The notes under the pieces are model-generated. The model was not told the origin of the DNA. It did no database searches and was given only the letters and a program-made list of their open reading frames with translations. A program made the translations under genes and the position numbers. This document shows positions 34,467-46,906 of a stretch of 64,000 nt of DNA, piece after piece. The first letter of the stretch is position 1; each line of letters starts with the position of its first letter. The DNA is taken from the NCBI GenBank assembly GCA_024336345.1, contig JANFOG010000011.1, forward strand, positions 124,001 through 188,000, written 5' to 3'. This DNA comes from Mariannaea sp. PMI_226 (lineage: Eukaryota; Ascomycota; Sordariomycetes; Hypocreales; Nectriaceae).

Positions 34467-36024
34467 GTTTAACACAACAGCGCAAATGAAATAGCTCAAC
34501 ACAGGTTCTCGGTTATGAACAATGGGGTATTAAGAGAGTACGGGCCTGGAAATCACCACACCGTGAAGGAGGGAGGGGGGGAGAGTGGCAATCAACCAAC
34601 AACGACGCTTTTCGATAAACAAAACGAAGGAATAATGGTCAAAGCGACGGACAAGTTGGAGCCTCGAAAACCAGCGTCAAGCCCAGACCGAACAGAAGGG
34701 GGAAGGGATGGTGGAAGGATGGGTGGAAACGTGGGAATTCTATATAAAAGACGAGAATCCTAGAACCGGTAGGCAGAGACAACTCCCGGAGCGATGTGGG
34801 GGTGGTGTTTTGGTGGTTGGGTCAGGTATTTTTTTTTTTCTCTCCCCTACCAGCGTGTATACAGTACGTATCTTAGGTGGGAAGAGAGGGAAAATACGTA
34901 GCCAGACAAGGGAGAGTAGGAAGCGAGCGGCGAGAAACCAGAAACGAAAGTCCAATATTATGGACGGGATCAAGGGACTTGGACTCGGGGAAGAGATAAG
35001 GGGGGAAGCAGATGGGAGGGGAGATTTGTTTGTTTGTTTAATGGACAGAGAGACGAATCCAAAGATAGATAATGACTGAATGCCCATTTTTTTTAAGCAA
35101 CACACAGGCACACACACATAAGGAACGTCAAACATCCCCGGCATTTAGTTAATATGCACACGGTGGACAAGGATGCGAGTTGAGGCATGATTAGGCATGA
35201 CGATGAGACTTTCATATTCTTTGTTGTTTCTCCTCTTGTTTTGCAGGGCATGTCACAGCAGGTAACGTTATTATTTGCTCTGGCCAGCACCAGCGTGTCG
35301 TGTCTCGACTGTGAAGGCCCGCCTGAGACAAATAGGTCAATTTGAAACGGGGCCTTTTTTTCAAGGGTTGCCGTTGCGGGACCTGCGCGGCGTCGTCAAT
35401 GCGCGGGCCGTTTGTGGGCAGAGAGGGACGAGGAGACGAGGGTGTCGACGGCTACGGCCATTTATCCGGGCCTTTTAGGTTTTTTTTCTTTTCTTCTTCT
35501 TTTTTTCTGGCCGATATGGTTGGCTCGTCCTCCTATCATAGGTCGACTTCTGGGGGTGGCAATGGGGGAATCGCGAGATGGGAAAAAAAATTGGGGTTCG
35601 CCATGCAGAGAGAGTGTCATCGATCGAGGAGGCCCGAATGACTACAGTTTAGATAAGGATGTGCGCGAGACCCAACACAAAAAAAAAACAAAGTGGCCAT
35701 GATGGGAGGCAGGATTCCATGGTGGAGCCGAACTAACTCACATATCCAAGACCTTTGATGGCGCTGTAGCCGCAAGTCATGCTGGGGTTCTGGGCGCAAA
35801 AGCTGATGAGCAGGACGGCGATGGACGAAGAAAGGAAACTCTTCAAGCCACATAACGGTGTAAGCTGGGTGCATAATTGAAGAAACAATAAGATAGGAAG
35901 TCTACTCCGTAATTTGTATATAAGGCAAGGATGATTGGGAGGCATGACCACCACCCATGGAAATAAGAAGTTGTCTAGCGACAAGGGACAAACCGCGGCT
36001 CAACAAAGGCCGCCCCCCCCCTCC

Positions 36025-36046
36025 CTCTCTCTCTCTCTCTCTCTCT
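36025..36046. repeat. (CT)n microsatellite
   Basis: Uninterrupted CT tract, followed by three CGCT units. Confidence 0.9.
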
Positions 36047-36616
36047 CGCTCGCTCGCTTTCTCTTTTTCACTTTGCATCCTCGCTCAAGGAAGGCCTCCC
36101 CCCGTCAGGCCATCATGGTTGAGTTGGCTGCTGGCTGGTTGGTTCACAAGTTGGGACACTGAGACCCTCCCTCCGTGCTATGTAATTGCTACGTAGTATC
36201 CATGCTTTACCGTGACATATTCGCGCTTTCGTATGCATTAACCTTGGACCTGCTTGGCCCTTTGATCCATTTTTTTTGCGTCGATCCATTTAAGAATCCG
36301 CGACATTGACCACGGTCGCAAGCCTCGTCCTCCTCGCTGGCTCGTCCAGCCAGCTGAAAAGGACGGGCGCCATCGCTGGTGTAGCCAATGGAGTCGCGCA
36401 TGCCGTCGGAATCGGGCATTTCTTCTGGTATTTGTCTCTCGTCATTGGCTGCCTCCAAGCTTACCTTGACTTGAGAGGATCAGCTCCAAGGCTGAGGTAT
36501 TTGCCCACTCACAGAGCTTTGACTCTGATGCCGACCGCATGATCGGCGTAGCTGCATACTTGCCCACCTGCCTCGAACATGCGAAGAATAAGACACAAAT
36601 CTACTACCGGGCCCAT

Positions 36617-36641
36617 AGAGAGAGAGAGAGAGAGAGAGAGA
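36617..36641. repeat. (AG)n microsatellite
   Basis: About 12 AG units in noncoding DNA. Confidence 0.9.
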
Positions 36642-39600
36642 CATAACGTATGTCAAAATTGATATTCACTGTGTAGTATGCGACTGATAACAGAGGATCT
36701 GGAGCTAACCCACGAAATGAGCCCAAAAAGGTATTGACCAAGTTTACCAGATTGAGACGGTGCATAATGCAACCCATACTTTATTAGATGTTTCACTGCC
36801 CAAGGTCACGCCACTCTTGAGATGGAGAAACAATGACGGATTTCAGAATGCATCGTACCTGGGTGCCAAGGTAGTAGCAGAGCTGGGTAATAATCGGACG
36901 AAGGAATGTTTCTGACGTTTCTGTCAAATATTGAGCACATAATATGGACCAATGCGAACCAACATTCCCACGCTTGCGAAACCTCTTCCTTGTTATCCGA
37001 AAACCTGCGTCACATGGGGCACCCGCAAAGCAAGGCCAGATATGGTTGAGTGCAACATGACAAAAATAAACAGGTCGCCTGCTCTAGAAATTAATTAAGG
37101 GTTTGCGAATTAAGCATTTGACGACGTGTTTCCTGTACTGGTACGACGGGCGTCAGCAGGCCGCAGTCTCACATAGACCACAGCGCCTCCAGTAGGATGG
37201 ATAATACATTGAAGATGGATAAGGATTCCGAGCTAAATCTCACCTAGAGTGCCATGTCGAGTAGACCTTTTGTTTTAATTTTTTTCTTTCTTTTTTGGGT
37301 ATCTCAAACATATGAATAATTAGAAGGCTTGATGAATGATCTTAGAATACGATCGACACTTGAGGTCTTACTATTGTTTGAGACAACCTAGCAGATATCA
37401 AGTTACGTATCAATCTTTAGAGACTGGCAAGCTTAACGCCTTCGCATCCTGATTGGCACAGCGTAGTGGTACTGATCAGACAAATTCCTCTTTGTTCAAT
37501 GTCAGTGTTGGCGCTGTCATCCTTGGGGCAACGTGCAGGGCGTCAATAATTCCGTTCTCTCTCGGAGCAATGTTTGTCTAGGTGCTACCGGCAACGACAG
37601 CAAAAGTCACGAAAAGGCAGATTTATGCTGCTGGCAAAGGAGATGGAGGATTTTCGTAAGGACGCAGGAGTTGGTGATACTGGTCATATCCACAGTGGGA
37701 AAAAATAATTAAAAATTGGTATAGGAATTGTCAATTTCTGCCATGCCAGACCACGTTTCATGACCAAGAACCAAATATTGTTCACGCGGAAGGTATGCAC
37801 CACGCCTCCAGCAATAAGATCTGGGATCCAAGTAGTTTGGCCTGAGAAACCCGTGTATTATCAGCTACATAGAATATAGTCATTTACCCGATCTTCGGCC
37901 TTGAGTGGCCACCCAGTCACTAGATAATTGAAGCAAATGTTGGGAAAAGGGTTGACTCTTTGCTTAGAAACGGTGAAATAAACCTCCGGGCGCACTCAGG
38001 TTGTGATCATTCTTTCGAGCACAAGATAAGGTGCTTCTCTAATAAACCTGACACAGAAATGAGTGAAGCGCGAATCGCTCCAAAGAAGCCTCGAAGGGTG
38101 ACCAAAGACTAATGGAAACCTATGTTGGAGAAGGTCATTGTTTGGGTAAGTAAGCAACAACACAATCCAAATTGTCGTTCGCGACCATTGGAGAACTCCC
38201 CTTGCCGTGTTGCGGCAATGCCAGAGATTCGAAGAACCGAGCCGAGGTTGCTGCTCTGGTGCAAGGCGGGTTACCCACCTTGTTAGCTTTGGAGAGGATC
38301 CAAAGAGCTTCCATGGTTCTTTGATGGAGAGCATTAGAATTGAGTTTGGCTTGAGGCCCTAAGAATGGTTCAATGAGCTTCTGGTACCTTATTAATATTC
38401 CGGCGACAAGGATCTGACAGTTACGTCAGCCATTTATTGGTGGGAGGGGGCGGTAATGCTGAAGAACAGCCAACGTAAACTGGTAAGTATCTTTAGGTAG
38501 TGCCCATGAGTATTTCACGATCCACTGCTCTTGGGAATACATAGAGCTAGTTGCACAGCAGAAGAGGGATTTTAATAAGGGGGATGCATTGAAACCATAT
38601 TTGAGGCAGGTTCAGCGTGGTGAAATAAAGGCCTCATCACGACGAGGAAGACGGGCCAAGGTGAAGGCGACTTGTCGAGCGAGCACATGCAAATTCTTTA
38701 ATGTACGTGTGCCACGATGTATGTAGGTTGACAGCTGCACTCTTATCAGTGTGCTGCAAGCCAACAGCATCTTACCTATGTAAAGTCAAACAAGCAGGGA
38801 AGAAACATGAATAGAGCAAGTAGATGGAGAGTAGAATTCACTACGTAACTTGCCAAAGCATCACCAAAATGCAAACCGTGAGGTGAGTCGCGGCGCAAAG
38901 GGAAAGTCTGGCTGTCCTGTGCTTGTTTAAATACTGGAGCGGGAGAGTAGAGTGTGAATATACCATACTACCTATGTAGAGGCCCTAAAATCCGGGGTAC
39001 TTTATCTGAAGCGAAAGTCACCGTGCCATCTTCACATGCAACCGACGAGATCCGTAATGTCGGGATTCGCGCCATCAGGTTCGACTACACACTAATTATG
39101 CACATATGTAATCTGTAGTATACGCCAAGGAGAATGGGGATTGGGGGGTATGCGCGTGAGTGGAGGGTTTTCCCACGTAGGATCCAAAACCCTGAGATCT
39201 CGTTCGTCAGAATCGAGAATGGAGAGGAGACTTGGGGAAGCTTCTGATCTCTCTCCATGGGGGAGCAGTGTGCAGGTAAGCAAGGTGGGGGATTAGCGTG
39301 CGGGCGGAGGGTTGCAGCCAGGCTAAGATCTCAATCCCCAAATTTATATTTTGCTTGTGCATGAAGTTTTTGTGGCCTCATGTGGACAAATATCTTGTAC
39401 TGATGCTTTCATCAAAATCATCCAGGACAAAGCAATAGTTGATCCAAAACTGCTGTGATTCCTGTTTCTCATCGACCGTGATTGCGTTGAAGAGGGCGGC
39501 AGGACAGGACCAACCCCGCATCCTGTATCCTGCAGCAGTCTGGCGTGCAGCTCGAACACTTGTGATGTTAAATAATTCTGCGGGTTACACGTACATACAT

Positions 39601-39797
39601 ATGTTCCGACATAGTACCAACACTTCACCAAAATATCAAGGCAAACCCCGTGCATTTTTGAATGGTGTCCCCCGCCTCCCTCCCCCTCCCCCCTCCCTTT
39701 ACCTCCCCCTTTCTCTCCATTTTTCAACTCCATCTGGCGTCTGAACGGCACGAGGGGGATCTTCTGATTGTTTTTCGCCTTCGTCTTTCCCATCCTT

Positions 39798-40171
39798 CCG
39801 AGGCCCCCACAACCCCCTGTGCGACGCCCATAAAAAAAACATGCGTCGATGTCGGCCAAGCTCCCCAGTGCAGTAAGGGCAACCTTTCAGATCACCATCC
39901 GGAAGCATACGGACGCGGTGTCTAACTCCGCACCGTCTCCATCAACGTCATGACGCCTCGGTTCGCAGTGACCGAAATAGGGGCCCTATCCCCGTCTGCT
40001 CCTCGTCTGTTCTTCCCCAGGAGGACAGGCCCCCGTCCACCCCCGTCCATCTGTCCAATCTGGTGGTCGCTATTTGGGCAAGCTTCCCCATGTGGCTGCC
40101 CCAGACAGTCGGCAGTGACGCTACCTAGCGCCAACAAATCTGGGGCTGCCGAGGCACGGGGCCCGCCTCGG
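39798..40171. promoter_or_regulatory. Three CCTCGG/CCGAGG motifs (FarA/FarB/CTF1-type)
   Basis: CCGAGG at 39798-39803, CCGAGG at 40149-40154 and CCTCGG at 40166-40171. The last two form an inverted pair 11 bp apart, about 510-530 bp before the acyl-CoA synthetase ATG. In Aspergillus nidulans, CCTCGG is the fatty-acid response element bound by FarA and FarB. The six-base word also occurs elsewhere in the window, so this is suggestive only. Confidence 0.45.
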
Positions 40172-40676
40172 TCCTCCGCTCACTTGAGGTTTTGATTGTG
40201 CTGCTGCGCAAAGTACTGCACCTTTGGACCCTCCAAGTCCGCTGTAATGTCCTTTGAGGTGCGCCAACCGCCCGCAATGCGCCACTCACGCGCTATGGCT
40301 GCGCTGCTATGCCCAGCCTGAAGCCGAGTCAAAAGCTTGCTTGTTCGCGCCTACTTGGGTTTTCTTTTGTTTTTTTTTCCTCTTGGTTCGCTTACCTTTT
40401 TCTTTACCAGGTCTTTGGCAACCTGTCATATCCTTTTGCTTCCGTTTGCTCGTCCATCTATTCCCTCAGCTCCTCTTTATATCTCGTAGGGACGGGGAAC
40501 ACTCCTTGCGCGTGTGTAACCAGCAAACGTCTATTCTCGTGCTTCCCACTTCTCATTGCTGAAACGGAAAAAAACAACCACCAGTGGATTGTCCAACGAG
40601 AGACGGCCATACACACACAAATCCCTTCGCTGTCTAACCGCATCGCAACGATTATCCCAACCTTGTATTCGTCACA

Positions 40677-43010
40677 ATGGCTCCCGATAGAGATCCCGCC
40701 GCTTACTTCAAGAGACTATCCACTCTTCCGCCTCCTGGCTCACCATACGGTCTCCCGGTCCCCGGTACCGAACGCCCTAATCGCAGTGCCATCTACCGTC
40801 ACTGGGCCGTTCGCGATGAGCCTTTGCTGACCACCTTGGACCCCGAGATCCAAACAATCCATGACCTTTTTGAGCGTAGCTCATACAAATTTTCCAATTC
40901 CAAGTGTCTCGGATCCCGTCATTGGAACCCCGCCACCCAGGCTTGGGAGGACAAGTACGACTGGTTCACCTACAGCCAGATCAATACCCGAAGAAAGAAC
41001 TTTGGTGCTGGCGTTGTCGAGCTTCATAACCGCATCAACCACCCAGCAGACCAGTATGGTGTTGGTCTGTGGTCACAGAATCGCACTGAATGGCAAATTG
41101 TTGGTGAGTAACAATAACTATCATGTCCTCCCTTTAGGCACTCCTCCTACCTGATTTATGCGCCGCCAACCCCCCGGCCCCCCTCCCCCCCAAAATTCAA
41201 AAGTTTAGCCAGCTCACATGTTCGCTGTCATATACAGACCTTGGTCTTGCCTCTCAGGCGCTCTTCTCCGTCTCCCTGTACGAAACCCTCGGTCCTGATG
41301 CAACCGAGTACATCATCAACCATGCTCAACTCTCCTGCGTTGCCTGCTCTCTGCCCCACATTCCGACCCTGCTGAAGTTGTCGCCTCGCCTCCCAAGCCT
41401 GAAGCTCATCATCTCTCTTGACCCTCTTGAACAGGGAGAGTTGGCTACACACACCAAGTCGTCTGTCTTAAACCAGATTGCAGCCCAGCATGGCATTCAG
41501 ATCTACTCCATTGCCCAAGTCGAAGAGATTGGTGCCGCATCAGGACGACCTGTGCGACTTCCGGTTTCCACCGATATCACCACCATCAACTACACGTCGG
41601 GCACCACTGGACCTCCTAAGGGTGTTGTTATCACCCATGGCAATGCCGTCGCTGCCGTTTCAGGCGGTCGACTTAATGGTAATGTCACCTCAAAGGATGT
41701 GCACATGTCATACCTACCTCTCGCCCACATCTATGGTCGTCTAGTCGACCAGATTGCTCTCTCAGAGGGTTCAGCGGTGGGCTTTTTCCGAGGAGACATT
41801 CTCGGGTTGGTTGATGATATGAAGATTCTACAGCCCACAGGCTTCATTTCTGTTCCTCGTCTGTTTAATCGCTTTAGTTCTGCTATTCAGACCGCCACAG
41901 TCAAAGCAGAAGGTACTAAGGGCGCCTTGTCAAGACACATCATCAACACCAAGAAGGCAAACATGCGGGCTGGTCCAGGCAAAGCCTACAACACCCACTT
42001 TTTGTATGACAGAATCTGGACTCCCAAGGTCAAGGCAGCTGTTGGTCTTCAGCGAGCACACAGCATGGTCAGTGGAAGTGCGCAGCTTGATCCCAGCGTC
42101 CAGGACTTCCTTCGTGCTGCCTTTGCCAACCACTTCGCTCAAGGCTATGGTTTAACAGAGTCTTATGCCGTTGGAACCGTCCAGGCCCGTGGCGATTTCA
42201 GCCTGGGCAACATTGGTGGCCCCATGGCTTGTGCGGAATTCTGCCTCGAATCGGTTCCCGAGTTCGACTACTCGGTAGACGACAAGCCCCACCCTCGAGG
42301 CGAGATTCTCATGCGCGGCCCAGTTATCTTCCGCGAGTATTATAAGAATGAGGAAGAGACTAGTAAGGCTCTGGAGTCTGATGGCTGGTTCCACACTGGT
42401 GATATCGCCGAGATCGACAACATGGGTCGTTTCAAGATCATTGACCGCAAGAAGAACGTGCTCAAGCTGGCACAGGGCGAATATATCTCCCCTGAACGCA
42501 TTGAGAACGTTTTCTTAGGAAGCACCAATCTCGTCAACGTAGCTTACGTCCACGGTGATGGCACGCAGTCAACCCTAGTGGGTGTGTTCGGCATCGACGT
42601 CGAGCACTTTGCGCCATTCGCTAGCAACATCCTCCAGGAAACCTTCACGCTGAGTGATGTGGCCGCTATCAAGGCTGCAGCCAACCATCCCAAGGTTAAG
42701 GGGCAGTTCCTCAAGCTGCTTGATAACATTGCCCGCAAAAACAAGTTTAACAGCTTTGAGAAAGTGCGCAACGTTTACCTTGACATAGACCCCTTTACCA
42801 TCGAGAATGGCCTGTTGACACCTACGTAAGTTGCCTATGACCCCTAAATATTCTGGGAGGAGGGAAATAAACAAGAAACAAGTTCCAATGGCTGACATAA
42901 TAAACAGACTCAAGCTCAAGAGACCCCCGGCTGCCAAGGCATACAGGGAACAAATCGACCGCATGTACGAAGAACTTGCTGCTGAGGAAACTACCAAGGG
43001 CAAGCTGTAA
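40677..43010 (+). CDS. Long/medium-chain acyl-CoA synthetase, Faa2-like (peroxisomal)
   Basis: Exons 40677-41103, 41238-42825 and 42908-43010, 705 aa. The AMP-binding motif is YTSGTTGPPKG. YGLTES and the FACS signature GWFHTGDIAEIDNMGRF, followed by DRKKNVLKLAQGEYISPERIEN, complete the ANL-family core. It forms acyl-AMP and then acyl-CoA from fatty acid, ATP and CoA. The overall layout (short N-terminus, SALYETLGP-like region here SLYETLGPDATEYI, and a late LKLKRP element) matches yeast Faa2 better than Faa1/Faa4. It ends in GKL, close to a PTS1 signal (yeast Faa2 ends in a related tripeptide), so peroxisomal import is likely but inferred. CCTCGG motifs lie upstream. Confidence 0.93.
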
Positions 43011-43473
43011 GATTAGAAATATCAAAGAAGGCATATGGTGCGCGTGTCGCAATCAAATCAAAGTTGTAGATGAGAGTTGTTTAAACGTAACTATAACCAT
43101 GAATATTTAGCTAGCATTTATACAATGGAATCTTTTTTTTTCCTTTTAAACCCCTTTGTATACTTTAAAATCGGTTGTAACTTTAATATAAAGTGTTTTA
43201 AAGGAAGAATCAATATTATAACTTATGTTAATATTGATTTTAAGCCATTATAAGTGTTTTTTAACTTATTAATTAAATATTAAAAAAAATACAATTATTT
43301 TAATAGTATGATATAAGGAATAATAGTGGGTCCTCGTCTTAATTTGCTTAATAAACCACCTTTCTTAGCTAATTTACCTAACCTGATGTTTTTCTAATCC
43401 TAAAGTAGCTCAGAGAGCCATAGCTTTAACTACATCTTACATCTTATAACGTCAAACATGGTTTGATAGAGCT
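43011..43473. other. AT-rich spacer between tandem genes
   Basis: Markedly richer in A/T and TpA than its surroundings, especially 43130-43330, with a perfect 11-bp-arm hairpin. It separates the Faa2-like stop from the proposed WD40 gene start. It could be 3' UTR plus promoter, or a small RIP-mutated or MITE-like relic. Confidence 0.7.
43208..43239. repeat. Perfect inverted repeat, 11-bp arms, 10-nt loop
   Basis: AATCAATATTA at 43208-43218 is the exact reverse complement of TAATATTGATT at 43229-43239. It lies in the AT-rich spacer just after the Faa2-like gene. It could act in 3' end formation or be a repeat relic. Confidence 0.85.
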
Positions 43474-46400
43474 ATGTGGTAAGTTAGTTTTGCTTCTTAA
43501 TCTGCCTTTCAAAGCCATACTAAATACACGTCTATCCCTGAATTGTCTTTTTCCAGTGAGAGGTGCTTACCATCACCATCGTTACCAGGCCGTCCGTCAA
43601 CAACGCGACTCCTCAAGCCCGATCTCCGACCATCGCATCTACACCCATCTTCCCCCCTGCCGCATTACAGTGTCTACCCGTTCCACTACAGGAGCCTCCG
43701 CAAAAGCGTAGGCGTATCGAAAATGTCAAGGGCTTCAAGGATACGAAAACTCGGCGACGAAGCCTGTCAGACTGTCTCCAGGAACAAGTGTTACCACTTG
43801 TGAACGAAGCTGTCAAAGAGCTGGCACCAGGGTCATATAATGCCCAGAGAATCACGTACCAGGTCTGTACGGGGCTTTTCCAAGACGCGTTTGCCTGTTT
43901 CTTGGTGCGTGCTAACAATCATCCACCATAGACCATTGAGGCTATTGCGAGAAGCGCGAAGTTCCGGACGCGCCTGGATGAGACAAAGGGGTTTCTAACC
44001 CCCCAAGACAAGGCCTTTATCTCGGTACAAGTGTACGATCAGATCAAAAAGCTGGCAGACTTTGTATGTATTTTTTTTTTTTGTAAAGGCATTATCATTA
44101 GAATATTGGGGCTGACTTCAATGAGGAATTTCCCAAGACCTCAGAACCTATCGTTTCCTCGGTCGAAACCCCATTAATTCAACCATTGCACTCTAGCTCG
44201 CCTCATGAGGAGCACGATGACGACAACACGCCTGGCTTTAGTTCCGGGGAGACGGAAACCAGCCCAGAGCCTGAGGTAGAATCCAGACTTGGCTCAACAA
44301 AACCAGCGATCGTCAACGACGAACCACCTCCTCAACTTCGAGAAGCACCACCACGGCCGGGCGATTGGCGATTACCATATAGATTGCGAAAACAACAAAA
44401 ATCGCCAAAACCCTCGAACCGATTCGCCAAGCTTGATCATCGCCCCTACCTCTCTGCAGCGGATCGCGATGCTCTCGCTAAAGGGGCATTACAACCTCAA
44501 ACCCGCATTAGATCGGGCGACGTATCAGAGCCAACGGTCTATCATGTTGACTTCACTCGCGATGAAATTGCCCAGATTGCTAGGGTTATCAAGAGGCGCA
44601 AAGGTGTCGAGGTACCTGCTACAATCCCCGCCCTGGCGCATCGGTGCCGAGTACTTGATATTCCATCCGTCGTTGGGGGTCGCGTCAAGGGGAGATCAGA
44701 GAAGGATATTCGCAACTTTTGTTCTGACCTGGTAGCTGACAAAGTTGCCTTGGAGACTGAAGGAAGGATTTTATTTATTAGTCAAGATACAGACGATCAG
44801 CGGGGTCAAGCTCTTCGAGCCAGTCGCGTCTCCTCGCTACTCCTTGCCCGAGAAATCGAAGGCAACATAGGCTTGGGGCGTATGAGGGAACTCATCAATT
44901 TCCAGAATGAGTTCACCAAGGCTCTTGAAGACGAGCTGCAAGTTGTTGCGGAATTCACCAACTGTGCGGGAGACATTACAGCCGGATCTTGGGTGTCAAA
45001 CACGAGCGTCTTCTGCGGCACTACCGCCCACTCAGATGCGCATAATCAACAATATAATAAGCCGGGCAACCTGCTTTTGTGCTCCACGATTGACGGCACC
45101 CTTCGATCATTTCCTGACCATCGTATCCCAAGGCCGCGGGTAGAGAAGGGAGAGAACGCAACCGAAGCAATGCGTCGTAGCCAGGACCCGTGGCTCTATT
45201 CATCAGTGGTGTCGTCAGATTATGATGAGGGGCAGGACTTGGCATTCACTTCGAGCTTTGATAAGACAGTCAAGGTCTGGAAAGTTGATCATGCCGGCCG
45301 CCACATGGAATGCCTGGCAACCTGGCAGCACGCAAGTAATGTAAACTTTGTCGTAGCGGCCAAGGATGGCTCCGGGCGTGTAGCCACAGCTGCAGACTCT
45401 ACCAGTGAAGCTGTGAGAATATACACGATCAATACGGACAATATTGCAGACAGCGCTTACGAGAGCTTCTCTTGCTCGCGGACTGATGCTGAGGGTTCAG
45501 ATAAATGGGCTTTTTTTCCAGCAACAATACAATGGGGGAGGGCACCGGGAACCCAGCACCTGCTCCTGGTCGGGTACTCACCTCGAAGTATTCGTGGTGA
45601 GGATCATGACATACCAGAGGACAAGAGAAAATCAGGAGAGATCGCCCTATGGGATGCGCTCGAGAGATGTCGTGTGCCCGTAATGACAGCTTCAACAGCG
45701 AACGTCTTCGAAGTGGCGTGGCATCCGACTCTCCCTCGATTCATCGTTGCAACGACCCACCACAACAGCGCGATTGAACATGAGGTGAGGACCCAGGTTC
45801 ACGTATTTCAAAGAGAACGAGAACGCGAAGACGGTGCCTATGGGACTTTTCAGTCACTCGACTGCTTTGCGATAGACATCAACGAGCTCACATATATGCC
45901 TAACTCTGTCAACCACGCGTACGTAACAGCTGCTTGCACCGATGGTAATGTCTACATCTGGGACACGGCACAGGGCGACAAACCAATACACATCCTGAAG
46001 CATGGACATCCTCTCGAAGAATTTTACGACGACCGCGAGAGGGAGGACACAGGCGTAAAATTCACTGCCTGGGGTTCTTCGCCAGACCGGTTTTACACGG
46101 GCTCCAGTGACGGCACTGTGAGAGTCTGGAACGTACGGAACAGACGGCGGCCATATGTGCGCAACCTTTTGAGAGCTCCTGGTCCAATCTCTTTTGGTGC
46201 CTTCTCCCCAGATCGATCCAAGCTCGCTGTTGGTGATGCAACCGGTCGTATGTTCATATTTTCTCTGGACAAGAGGGATGGGCATCAGAAACACTTCGTC
46301 AACATCCCCGGGACAGCCCGTCAGGTCCGTCGACCCCAGCCGCTGATTCCTCATCCGGAACCCCCAATGCCGACCCCCGACCCGGACGTGGACTCGGACG

Positions 46401-46906
46401 ACGGGGAGGAGTCGTCTGATTCCGACATTGAGGCTTACACCCGCCGCAAGTACCTGGACCAGAGGAAGCTTGTGATTTCCGGGAATCCCGTCATCGGTGC
46501 CGTTCAGGGTCCCGAGTATGCATCAACAGGCCTGTTCCGTCGCGACGCCCACTTGAACGACGATCCGACCCTCCCGCTTCTAGCGGACTTTGAGCGTCAT
46601 CAGCAAGAAAGCCAGCTGGCAAGCTGTGGAAGTCGCAGGCGCAACATTCGTCGGGCTAAGATCCCTGCGCCGCCTGACCAGCGACAGCTGGCAATGCACA
46701 TAAACAACCATCGCAAGGATTTGAATTGGGCAGACATTCCGAAGGATGAGATGTCCCAGCTCATCCAGGATGGTGCGCTCTTCAGTATCGACGAGGACTG
46801 GGGGCTTACATACGAAGAGCTGCCGGCCAGGTTGATAGACGATGAAAGCGACGGGAGTAGCAAAGACGACGATAACGACGACGACGATAACGATAATGAC
46901 CCATGA
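43474..46906 (+). CDS. Large WD40-repeat protein with acidic tail
   Basis: Proposed exons 43474-43478, 43589-43862, 43932-44063 and 44102-46906, 1071 aa. The 5-nt first exon is inferred. It supplies the only in-frame ATG, uses a perfect GTAAGT donor and joins a CAG acceptor in phase (MWPSVNN). Without it, no in-frame ATG occurs until about 220 residues in. A basic stretch (PPQKRRRIENVKGF) may be a nuclear localisation signal. The middle part has a helical region, then WD40-like blades such as FDKTVKVWKVD, DGNVYIWDTA and DGTVRVWNVR. The last ~25 residues are almost all Asp/Asn/Ser. It is probably a nuclear scaffold. Resemblance to heterochromatin WD40 proteins (Raf1/DIM-9 type) is possible but not shown. 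Exon 4 is solid. Confidence 0.85.

Larger units (their letters stand above)
34467..40676. other. Largest gene-poor block, about 6.2 kb
   Basis: No frame over about 170 codons and none with a recognisable domain. It contains CT (36025-36046) and AG (36617-36641) microsatellites and several T/A runs. From 36.6 to 39.3 kb long open frames are nearly absent. The last ~900 bp hold CCTCGG motifs upstream of the acyl-CoA synthetase and a C/T-rich leader. It could hide a lineage-specific gene, a noncoding RNA or decayed repeats. I see none that I can support. Confidence 0.6.

Noticed and set aside
35733..35984. Minus-strand frame resembling a small secreted protein (LKSFLSSSIAVLLISFCAQ)
   Set aside because: Signal-like stretch is internal, the mature part would be about 20 residues, and no exon context supports it.
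37996..38334. 112-codon minus-strand frame
   Set aside because: No family resemblance; isolated in gene-poor DNA.
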